Below are positions 1 through 6,505 of a stretch of DNA of 7,859 bases, piece by piece; within the stretch, counting starts at the first letter, position 1; each line of letters opens with the position of its first letter. This stretch comes from Prevotella sp. UBA7551 (GTDB lineage: Bacteria > Bacteroidota > Bacteroidia > Bacteroidales > Bacteroidaceae). Under the pieces are notes generated by a model. It made no database searches and was not told the DNA's origin. It saw only the letters and a list, made by a program, of their open reading frames with translations. The stretch covers positions 8,140 through 15,998 of the forward strand of contig DLLX01000088.1 in assembly GCA_002479145.1 (NCBI GenBank). Reading direction: 5' to 3'. The position numbers were made by a program, and so were the translations under genes.

Positions 1-2
1 AG

Positions 3-587
3 TTTGAGTATTTCCCATTTGATCTGGAGGGCTACAAGCTCGTGCTGGTCAACTCAAAGGTGAAACACGAGCTTGTGGGAAGCCCCTACAATGACCGGAG
101 GCAGAGCTGCGAGAACGTGGTCAAGGCCATTGCCGCACAGTTCCCCAGCCGAAAGGTCGAAACATTGCGCGATGCCAGCTGGGCCGACCTGGACGCAGTG
201 CGCGACAAGGTGAGTGCTGAGGACTTTAAGCGTGCCCACTTTGTGCTCGGTGAAAAGGAGCGGGTGCTGGCCGTTTGCGACGCACTTCACAAGCGAGATT
301 ACGAAACCGTGGGACAAAAGATGTATGAGACCCACGAGGGATTGAGCAAAGACTATGAGGTAAGCTGCGAGGAACTCGACTTCCTCAACGCCGTTGCGCA
401 CGATTGTGGGGTCGCAGGGTCACGCATTATGGGCGGTGGCTTCGGCGGATGTACCATCAATCTCGTGCGCGACGACCGCTATGACCACTTCGTAGAGGAG
501 GCAAAGCGCCGCTACGAAGAGAAGTACGCACTCGTGCCGGAGGTCTATCCCGTTGTCATCAGCGACGGATCCCACCGTGTTTGCTGA
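3..587 (+). CDS. galK: Galactokinase, C-terminal part (5' end lies outside the window)
   Basis: Galactokinase phosphorylates alpha-D-galactose at C1 with ATP, the first committed step of the Leloir pathway in the cytoplasm. The reading frame is open from base 3 and gives about 194 residues, roughly the C-terminal half of a family usually near 380-400 residues. The fragment begins FEYFPFDLEGYKLVLVNS and continues with VKHELVGSPYNDRR, the conserved stretch that follows the catalytic GxMDQ region of the family. Further on come an AHFVLGEKERV block, a MYETHEGLSKDYEVSCEELD block, and the third GHMP-kinase motif IMGGGFGGCTINLV, with GGGFGGC at about residues 144-150 of the fragment. The galactose-binding N-terminus and the catalytic Asp are outside the window, so the state of the whole enzyme cannot be judged. 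A GTG at 42 lies inside the conserved region and is not a start. The gene converges on the minus-strand genes and is followed by a strong terminator. Identification is secure. Confidence 0.95.
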   Translation, partial: FEYFPFDLEGYKLVLVNSKVKHELVGSPYNDRRQSCENVVKAIAAQFPSRKVETLRDASWADLDAVRDKVSAEDFKRAHFVLGEKERVLAVCDALHKRDYETVGQKMYETHEGLSKDYEVSCEELDFLNAVAHDCGVAGSRIMGGGFGGCTINLVRDDRYDHFVEEAKRRYEEKYALVPEVYPVVISDGSHRVC

Positions 588-736
588 GACGTTAACTGCC
601 TTTTGAGGGCATTTCTGTGAGTGGGTGGGGCTGCATGAGAACAATATGCTGCCCCACCCACTTTGTTTTTCATGCGGATTCTTTCACTTTCTCGAATGAC
701 CTTTGGGCATGAAAGGCTTGTTTCTGCCATGTTTTT
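588..736. other. Convergent intergenic region between galK and the DUF5686 gene
   Basis: These 149 bp separate two converging genes. The galK terminator occupies the left half. Nearer the DUF5686 stop, on the minus strand, there is only a weak 5-bp CCTTT/AAAGG dyad (positions 701-717) with no T-run. I therefore see no convincing intrinsic terminator for the minus-strand operon. No coding sequence is supported here. Confidence 0.6.
620..670 (+). terminator. Rho-independent terminator of galK
   Basis: A perfect 12-bp GC-rich inverted repeat, AGTGGGTGGGGC (620-631) and GCCCCACCCACT (651-662), is extended inward by one T-T mismatch and a further 4-bp GCAT/ATGC pairing, leaving a 9-nt loop (637-645). 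It is followed directly by TTGTTTTT (663-670). It lies 33 nt after the galK stop. No A-run precedes the left arm, so the U-tract exists only for + strand transcripts. The hairpin could still impede minus-strand transcripts leaving the DUF5686 gene. Confidence 0.87.
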
Positions 737-3292
737 TCAGAACACCAAGTTGAAGCCGAAGCGTATTCCACCCTTCGAAATGCCTGGGTAGGCGGTGTAG
801 GTCAGGCGACGCACATAGTCGATTTCAAACATTTGGAGGATGTTGTGGATGCCGACGACCAGCTCAAGGTACGGCTCACTGCCCATGATATGTGTACCTT
901 CGGGCAGCTGCCAGAGGTCATCGCGCATCCGGTTGGCCGGTAATGTGGGGTTGTTCTTGTCCGAAAGGTGCCCCCACATACCCTTGAACGCCACATATTC
1001 CCGCAGCTTCAGTTTGCGAAAACCGGGAATACGGTTGAAGAGTTTACCCGCTATGTCCCATGCAATGTTAAACTGTAGATAGCGGTCATTGATAAATTCC
1101 ATGTCCTCCATGAGGTTGAAAGACCCCTGATGTTCAAATAATGACGTGTTGACGGGGGGCAGACAGAGCATGAAATAGGGCGCGCGGTTCCACTCAGCCC
1201 CTGCCATCAGCCGCAAGTCGAGATGACCCCATGAGGCGAGCCAGACCCGCTTGTAGGCCTTTGCCTCCGTTAGGTGGTAGCGATACTGCCCCCCAAGGAA
1301 GCCGTTGAAGCCCATGGCATGGCGCAAGGTGAACTGTGGCGCATCGAGATTGACCTCTATGCGGTGCTGTTTGGTGTTGACATAGCTTTGTCCGGGGCGG
1401 AAATCGATGCCCGCAGACAGCTCCGTGGTGCGGATTCTTTGCACCGGCGTGCCGTCAAGTCGTGTGAATGACAGCGTCCCCGTGGGACGATTGCTCTCCG
1501 TTTTGAGTTGTAAAGAAGTGGTCAGCCCGTAGTTTGTCTCCCAATTAAAGCTGAGCATCTGGCGGTTGTAGAGGTACATCTGCTCCGCTTTCTGCGGTTT
1601 GACGGACATAAACATGTTGTCCTTGTCGTGCTCCAAGTACTTATCCGACGGCGATTCCACGTCCTTGTTGGCCTCAAAGCTGATGGTTCGGATGGGAAAC
1701 TCGTTGGGTTGGTACTGCGGTTTGTTGAAGGAGTAGGTCAGTTTCGCGTCATAATAATGCGTCTTCGACTTCGTTCCGTAGGCATAATACCCCTCTCCAA
1801 ACCAGTGAGGCGACAACTTTGCCGTGGTTCGAGCAGATGCACGGAGGCGGATTCCGTCCACAAAATTGCGCGAAATGATGGTGTTGATAGGCCCAATGTC
1901 CACCTTGCTCCGTCCTTCAGAGGACGTTTCGATGAAGTTTTCTGCAAAAGCCTTCACCGCTACCATCACCCATTTGAAGCGACTTGTCTGCTTCATCTGT
2001 CGGATAAAGTTGTCCATGTTCGCCTCTCCGTGCGTTAACGGGGCGCGTCGGTTCTCCTTCCAGAATGCCTCATCGCGCGACTTGGCGTGCGGTTCGTACA
2101 ATGTTGCCGCGCGTCCCCGGAAGAGTTTTGCGTCGATAGGGGCGAAACTATAGTTGTCCCGCTTCGTTGTGCGGATGACAATGGCCCGTTGGATGAGGCT
2201 GGTGAGCTGCAATTCAGCCACCATATTGTCCGTTGTCAATGCCCAGTCGCCATTTGTCAGCCGCTCAAACTCCTGCTCAAATCGTATGGACTGGACGAAA
2301 TTGACACCTGTTCCCGCCGGCATCTGCATCACGCAGCGGCGTACATGAAGCGAGCTGTCGTTGAGAATGTACAGCTCTCCACGAAATCCGAAGTCCTGAT
2401 TGTTGGCGGGCATGAACTGTAAGCGGATGCAACTGTCACCCGCTACCGCCACGGTATCCTCTATATAGAAATGGTAGAAGCTGATGGCCGTGGCGCCAAT
2501 GGGTGACGGGAAACGCTTCTGAAGAAAGGCAACTTGGTCGTCATAGAGGTCGATGTCGCAGAAAAAGTCCTTCGCCATCGTATTGAATAGTTCGCCCGTC
2601 TGTACGAGTTGGGAGATGCCTCGGGTGGTTTGCCCGCGCACAATGTCCCGCTCCGCGCCCGGATTTCGCCGGTAAATGTGGGTGACGGCGGTCTCATCGA
2701 CCGATACCGGGAGGATAAACTGGTTGTTATACGGGCACACTTCCACCTGTCCGAGCAGCCATGGTGAGGTCGTGAACATGCTTCCCTGCAGCTCTTCGGG
2801 CGTAATGTTGTTGATTGCCATTGTCAACTTCTGGTATTTGTCATACTGATAGAAGTCGTGTCGTTCGAGGTTGGTGCGTCGTTTAGCCGCTATCACCCTT
2901 CTCATCAGCTCCACGGCAGGGTTTCCCTTGCGCTTATAGCCTTTCTTCCGCTTGCTCTTGACCGACACTTCAGCCAGTTGCGTGTCCGAGGGGGTAAGTC
3001 TGATGATGATATCGCGGGTGGATGTGTGTCGGGTAATCTTCATTCGCTCCGTCCGGTAACCCACGGATGAGACGCGAATCACGTGCCCCTCGCGGCGCGG
3101 CAGGACGAATTTCCCTTGCGCATCAGCCGACACACTGTTGCGCTGGTCAGTATATTGCAACGTGGCGTTGGCGATGGTGTCGAGCGTTACGGCATCCACC
3201 ACCACGCCATGCAAGCTCTGTGCGACGGCAGAAAGCGTCATCGCACAGAGTATCAAGAATGTTATCGAGCGTCTTTTAGTCGATTTCCTCAT
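737..3292 (-). CDS. DUF5686 family outer-membrane protein with N-terminal carboxypeptidase-regulatory-like domain
   Basis: This 851-residue protein is predicted to be exported and to sit in the outer membrane; its biochemical role is unknown. Residues 1-24 form a clear signal peptide: basic MRKSTKRRS, a hydrophobic core ITFLILCAMTLS, and an AVA|Q cleavage site. Residues about 26-100 match the carboxypeptidase-D regulatory-like beta-sandwich common at the start of Bacteroidetes outer-membrane proteins (GVVVDAVTLDTIANATL, then DAQGKFVLP and VSSVGYR). After a basic linker (KSKRKKGYKRKGNPAVELM, 112-130) comes the DUF5686 region, with NPAVELMRRVIAAKRR and HDFYQYDKYQKL as family-like blocks. The second half is rich in alternating aromatic/polar strands, as in a beta-barrel, and the protein ends in GIRFGFNLVF, with the terminal Phe expected of a BAM-assembled barrel. 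The length is usual for the family. The chosen start gives a complete signal peptide and overlaps the upstream inositol-phosphate synthase gene by 17 nt, implying translational coupling. The function in this operon is inferred only from that linkage. Confidence 0.9.
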   Translation of the reverse strand: MRKSTKRRSITFLILCAMTLSAVAQSLHGVVVDAVTLDTIANATLQYTDQRNSVSADAQGKFVLPRREGHVIRVSSVGYRTERMKITRHTSTRDIIIRLTPSDTQLAEVSVKSKRKKGYKRKGNPAVELMRRVIAAKRRTNLERHDFYQYDKYQKLTMAINNITPEELQGSMFTTSPWLLGQVEVCPYNNQFILPVSVDETAVTHIYRRNPGAERDIVRGQTTRGISQLVQTGELFNTMAKDFFCDIDLYDDQVAFLQKRFPSPIGATAISFYHFYIEDTVAVAGDSCIRLQFMPANNQDFGFRGELYILNDSSLHVRRCVMQMPAGTGVNFVQSIRFEQEFERLTNGDWALTTDNMVAELQLTSLIQRAIVIRTTKRDNYSFAPIDAKLFRGRAATLYEPHAKSRDEAFWKENRRAPLTHGEANMDNFIRQMKQTSRFKWVMVAVKAFAENFIETSSEGRSKVDIGPINTIISRNFVDGIRLRASARTTAKLSPHWFGEGYYAYGTKSKTHYYDAKLTYSFNKPQYQPNEFPIRTISFEANKDVESPSDKYLEHDKDNMFMSVKPQKAEQMYLYNRQMLSFNWETNYGLTTSLQLKTESNRPTGTLSFTRLDGTPVQRIRTTELSAGIDFRPGQSYVNTKQHRIEVNLDAPQFTLRHAMGFNGFLGGQYRYHLTEAKAYKRVWLASWGHLDLRLMAGAEWNRAPYFMLCLPPVNTSLFEHQGSFNLMEDMEFINDRYLQFNIAWDIAGKLFNRIPGFRKLKLREYVAFKGMWGHLSDKNNPTLPANRMRDDLWQLPEGTHIMGSEPYLELVVGIHNILQMFEIDYVRRLTYTAYPGISKGGIRFGFNLVF

Positions 3293-4580
3293 CTGCCTCG
3301 TAACCGCCCATCTCGCGGATGGCGTTCTTCAGCATTACGTACTGGTCGAAAAGGTTGTTCACAGCCACCTCACCTTTGGTGAAGTCATGCATTGGAGCCT
3401 TGAGGAAGAAGCTCAGGAACCGCTGTATGCCGTACCGTCCTGCGCGGGCAGCAAGGTCGCACAGCAGCGAAAGGTCGAGCAGCAGCGGGGCCGCCAAGAT
3501 GGAATCGCGGCAGAGGAAGTTGATCTTTATCTGCATCGGGTAGCCCATCCATCCGAAGATATCGATGTTGTCCCATCCCTCTTTGTTGTCGTTGCGGGGC
3601 GGATAGTAGTTGATGCGCACCTTGTGGAAGACGTTTCCGTAGAGGTCGGGCTGGTCTTCAGCACGGCAAATGGTCTCCAATGTGGAGAGTTTGCTCACCT
3701 CCTTGGTGTGGAAGTTGGCCGGCTCATCCAGCACAAGTCCGTCGCGATTGCCCAGAATATTGGTGGAGAACCATCCCGAAAGTCCGAGGTTGCGCACCTT
3801 GAGGATAGGAGCGAATCCACTCTTGACGAGCGTCTGACCGGTCTTGAAGTCCTTACCGGCAATCGGCAGCTTCGTCTTCTCAGCCAGTTCCCACATGGCA
3901 GGAATGTCAAGCGTAGTGTTTGGTGCGCCCATGATGAAAGGTGCGCCCTCCATCAGTGCCGCATAAGCATAGCACATGGACGGTGCCACGTGCTCGCGGT
4001 CGTCGGCTTCGATGGCTTTGTCCAGTTTTTCGAGTGAGCCATGGAATGCTTCGTTGTAGGGAACGTATATCTCTGTCGATGCAGCCCAGATGACTACGAT
4101 GCGTGCGCAACCATTCTTTGCCTTGAAGTCGCGGATGTCCTGGCGCAGCTCCTTGATCATCTCGGCGCGCGTTGCGCCCTTCTTGATGTTCTCGCCAGTG
4201 ATGCGTTTGGCGTAGTTGTGGTCGAAAGCGGCCTTCATCGGCACGATCTTCTCCAGCTCTTCGCGCACGGGTTCGATGTCCTTAGCCTTGAGCACCTCGG
4301 CATAAACAGCCGCCTGATAGGCGTTTTGGGGATAAGCGTCCCATGTGCCGAAGACGATGTCGTCGAGCTTAGCCAGCGGGACGATGTCGCCATAGTGCAG
4401 GTACTTCTTGCCAGCGCCACGTCCGACGCGGATCTTGTCGTACTGAGTCATGGAGCCGATGGGCTTGGAGAGTCCCTTGCGAACCATCAGCACACCTGTC
4501 ATAAATGTTGTGGCAACAGCGCCACATCCTACAACCATGATGCCGAGTTTGCCCTCGGCGGGTTTCACTTCTTGTTTCAT
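3276..4580 (-). CDS. ino1: myo-Inositol-1-phosphate synthase (inositol-3-phosphate synthase)
   Basis: This cytoplasmic NAD-dependent isomerase converts glucose-6-phosphate to 1L-myo-inositol-1-phosphate (also called inositol-3-phosphate), the only de novo route to inositol. The 434-residue protein has the family hallmarks in order: a Rossmann glycine motif (VVGCGAVATT, 16-25), WAASTEIYVP (165-174), APNTTLDIP (219-227), the lysine-containing signature AGKDFKTGQT (241-250), NILGNRDGLVLDEP (274-287), and the C-terminal DSILAAPLLLDL block (359-370), which corresponds to the DSxLAxPLxxDL motif of the family. The length fits the Bacteroidetes form, shorter than the eukaryotic enzyme. The start ATG at 4580 lies 58 nt after the stop of the HAD gene; only weak purine-rich sequence precedes it. 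Its 3' end overlaps the DUF5686 start. With the phosphatidyltransferase two genes upstream, it should supply inositol phosphate for membrane lipid synthesis. No active-site defect is visible. Confidence 0.96.
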   Translation of the reverse strand: MKQEVKPAEGKLGIMVVGCGAVATTFMTGVLMVRKGLSKPIGSMTQYDKIRVGRGAGKKYLHYGDIVPLAKLDDIVFGTWDAYPQNAYQAAVYAEVLKAKDIEPVREELEKIVPMKAAFDHNYAKRITGENIKKGATRAEMIKELRQDIRDFKAKNGCARIVVIWAASTEIYVPYNEAFHGSLEKLDKAIEADDREHVAPSMCYAYAALMEGAPFIMGAPNTTLDIPAMWELAEKTKLPIAGKDFKTGQTLVKSGFAPILKVRNLGLSGWFSTNILGNRDGLVLDEPANFHTKEVSKLSTLETICRAEDQPDLYGNVFHKVRINYYPPRNDNKEGWDNIDIFGWMGYPMQIKINFLCRDSILAAPLLLDLSLLCDLAARAGRYGIQRFLSFFLKAPMHDFTKGEVAVNNLFDQYVMLKNAIREMGGYEADEEID

Positions 4581-4638
4581 TACTGCTTGCTAATACTATT
4601 TTTACAATGCTTTTTCCTATTGATGTTATGGTGTTTCC

Positions 4639-5352
4639 TTATGTTTTGCTCACCAGTTCCCGCAGTGAGACGATCGTCTGTGTGTCGGCTGGTGGCGTGT
4701 GTTCGTCGTTGTTCCATCCCTCTCCCTTCAGCCATATCGTCCGACAGCCCAAGGAATGGGCGGGTAGAATGTCGTTTTTGAGGCTGTCGCCCACCACAGC
4801 GACCTCCCCGGCACTAAGCCCCAGCCGCTCCAACGCTATGTTGAAGAGCCGTGCGTCGGGCTTGCGGATGTCCACGGCCGCACTCTCCACGATGGTCTGG
4901 AAGTAGTCTTCGAGCTGCATCTCGCGTACCACGGTAGGCAAGTTGCCGTAGAAATTGCTCACCAGTGCCAAGGGCACGTGCGCAGAAAGCTGGCGGAGCA
5001 CCTTGCGGCTCTCGTCCATTTGGCGCAGCACCGCGCCGTAGAGGTCGTTCAGCAGTGCCTCCTCTGCTGTCAGTACGGCATAATTGCCGTCCAGGGCCCG
5101 GCTCTCTTGCAAGTAGGAGAGTTGCATACGGAGCTTTATGGCCAGCGTGTCGTGGAACGTGAAGGACGGCAGAATGACTCCGCCTTTGCCCAGCTCACGC
5201 TCCGTGAGTACGTAGACTTCTTTGAAGTCATCCCACTTCACGGGCACTTGGCAACGCTCATAGCCATGCCAGATGAACCTCCCCCAATGACAACCCGCCG
5301 TGTCGAGCGTGCCGCCGTAGTCGAACAGATACCCCTTGATGTCTTGTGTCAT
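4639..5352 (-). CDS. HAD-superfamily hydrolase, atypical DxGGT motif; candidate phosphatase in inositol-lipid synthesis
   Basis: This 237-residue protein is a cytoplasmic haloacid-dehalogenase-fold enzyme. Visible motifs are I, LFDYGGTLD with nucleophile Asp11; a helical cap at about residues 18-115; II, ALVSNF with Ser132; III, RKPD with Lys164; and IV, GDSLKND with Asp189 and Asp194. The second Asp of motif I (position +2), the usual general acid/base of HAD phosphatases, is Gly13, so catalysis may differ from the standard DxDGT enzymes. The start was placed at 5352 because its ATG overlaps the TGA of the preceding gene as ATGA and the protein then begins a few residues before motif I. An upstream in-frame ATG at 5406 would add 18 residues lacking family character and a longer overlap. 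The ATGA junction implies translational coupling to the phosphatidyltransferase, which makes dephosphorylation of phosphatidylinositol phosphate or inositol phosphate a reasonable but untested guess. The family is certain; the substrate is not. Confidence 0.9.
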   Translation of the reverse strand: MTQDIKGYLFDYGGTLDTAGCHWGRFIWHGYERCQVPVKWDDFKEVYVLTERELGKGGVILPSFTFHDTLAIKLRMQLSYLQESRALDGNYAVLTAEEALLNDLYGAVLRQMDESRKVLRQLSAHVPLALVSNFYGNLPTVVREMQLEDYFQTIVESAAVDIRKPDARLFNIALERLGLSAGEVAVVGDSLKNDILPAHSLGCRTIWLKGEGWNNDEHTPPADTQTIVSLRELVSKT

Positions 5353-6332
5353 GGTCTTTCTTCGGTTACTTCGGATTTCTTGAGCTTTGCCACCATGTGC
5401 GCACATAACTCCTCATGTCGCTTGTGCATGGTGACATACAACAGATTGTAAGCAATAATCTCCATGAGCAAGTACACCCATGGGCAGTTGAGCAGGCACG
5501 TTACGTAAATCAGAATGGCGCGGGAGTTGAACGTTAGGGTGTTGGTCATCCACATCAGCGGCCGGCTTCCCCTAAGAAACTCGTCCTTCCATCCTTGCGG
5601 AGCGTTGCTTGGCGAGCCGTAAGCGGCACGCAACCGTGTCAGCATGACTTGAAACTGTGGGGTGCGGCGCTCCTGACTTTCGCAATAGTTGCGGTAGTTG
5701 TAGTGGAAGGCCCGTGCCCAGAACGCCCCTCTGCGGGGCAACCGCTTCAGCTCCTCGGTCTCCTGACGGCTGCTGCCCAGCTCTGCGCCCTCCTCGCCTT
5801 TAAGGAATAATAGGTGGATTTGGCGGTAGTAGTCGGCAAGGGAGCTTTGTGGCGAATGGCTCAGTATGCCCGCCACGGCACAAAAGGCCAGGGCCCACAG
5901 TCCCCAATGGGCATCCAGACCGGGTATGGGCTGCGGCCAAAGGCGGATAACGAGTGCCAAATAGATGGCAAAGAACCACACGTCGCCCGCAAATCCGTCA
6001 AGGCAGCGGCCTATCATCGTCTTCTGGCCCGTCAATCGTGCCAGTTGTCCGTCGGTAGAGTCGCAGAAATTGGCCAGCATCAGCAACACCACACCCATCA
6101 GGTTGTGTGCCGTGTCGGTGTAATGGAACATCCATCCTGCAGCCAGACCGAGGAAAATGGAGATGATGGTTATCGTGTTGGGGTGTACGCCAAGTCGCTC
6201 CCAGATGAGAGCGAAAAAGAGTCCGACGGGTCTTGTGAAGTGTACGTCGAGCCATTCCTCTGTGTCCTTCGATTTCATCGAGGCTTCCAGAAGTTCCTTA
6301 AAGTGGCGGTTTCCCTTCTTATCTGATTTCAT
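5349..6332 (-). CDS. CDP-alcohol phosphatidyltransferase, probable phosphatidylinositol-phosphate synthase
   Basis: This integral membrane enzyme should transfer a phosphatidyl group from CDP-diacylglycerol (or a related CDP-lipid) to an alcohol. Next to an inositol-phosphate synthase the likely acceptor is inositol-1-phosphate, giving phosphatidylinositol phosphate. The 327-residue protein starts with a soluble basic/acidic segment (1-33). Hydrophobic segments follow at about 35-47, 52-70, 75-90, 117-131, 143-157, 271-300. The family motif is clear: D91-STD-G95-QLA-R99, then eight residues, G108, RCL, D112. The final Asp is at 117, giving Dx4D where the usual motif is Dx3D, with Gly at the canonical site. 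A long charged segment (about 160-260) sits between membrane parts, making the protein larger than housekeeping PgsA-type enzymes of about 180-200 residues. The start ATG at 6332 precedes MKSDKKGNRHF; another ATG at 6336 is out of frame. The stop overlaps the HAD start by ATGA. The family is certain; the acceptor is inferred from context. Confidence 0.92.
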   Translation of the reverse strand: MKSDKKGNRHFKELLEASMKSKDTEEWLDVHFTRPVGLFFALIWERLGVHPNTITIISIFLGLAAGWMFHYTDTAHNLMGVVLLMLANFCDSTDGQLARLTGQKTMIGRCLDGFAGDVWFFAIYLALVIRLWPQPIPGLDAHWGLWALAFCAVAGILSHSPQSSLADYYRQIHLLFLKGEEGAELGSSRQETEELKRLPRRGAFWARAFHYNYRNYCESQERRTPQFQVMLTRLRAAYGSPSNAPQGWKDEFLRGSRPLMWMTNTLTFNSRAILIYVTCLLNCPWVYLLMEIIAYNLLYVTMHKRHEELCAHMVAKLKKSEVTEERP

Positions 6333-6505
6333 TCATTATCACGTTTACAGGGCTTTCCCTTGGCTTTTGGCCTTCAAGTGCGTATTAGCCCTCTCCTTTT
6401 GAACGGTGTGGGGTGGAAAATATTGCTCGATACCGAGTTTCTTGTCATGGCCCAACTCCGCTGTTTACTGCTTCAGAACGCTGCTCCCGCTCCACTCAGG
6501 ATCTT
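6333..6505. other. 173-bp gap between the transporter gene and the inositol-lipid genes
   Basis: No gene is supported here. On the minus strand there is a 24-codon reading frame (6448-6374) with no recognisable features. I see neither a TAnnTTTG promoter box nor a stem followed by a T-run on the minus strand. Small dyads exist, such as GGC/GCC around 6362-6372 within a looser GGGCT/AGCCC pair, but none forms a convincing terminator. The gap is long enough to hold an independent promoter for the downstream four genes, so co-transcription with the transporter cannot be assumed. Confidence 0.5.

Noticed and set aside
42..44. GTG as start of a short galactokinase-like gene
   Set aside because: Conserved galactokinase sequence continues in frame upstream to the window edge, so the gene is cut by the window and does not start here.
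701..717. CCTTT/AAAGG dyad after the DUF5686 gene as a possible operon terminator
   Set aside because: Five AT-rich pairs and no T-run on the minus strand; too weak to call.
3138..4037. Long + strand open frame (299 codons) opposite the inositol-phosphate synthase gene
   Set aside because: It is antisense to a gene with complete family motifs, has no recognisable domains, and is explained by codon bias of the real gene.
4041..4781. + strand open frame of 246 codons across the synthase start, the 58-bp gap and the HAD end
   Set aside because: It is antisense to two well-supported genes, and its predicted protein is low-quality (Cys/Leu/Val-rich, no motif).
5353..5406. Upstream in-frame ATG (5406) for the HAD gene
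   Set aside because: The added residues are encoded by sequence used in another frame by the phosphatidyltransferase and have no HAD character; the ATGA start at 5352 is far more typical.
6374..6448. 24-codon minus-strand frame in the gap between transporter and phosphatidyltransferase genes
   Set aside because: Very short, no hydrophobic or other recognisable feature, and no clear ribosome-binding site; expected by chance.
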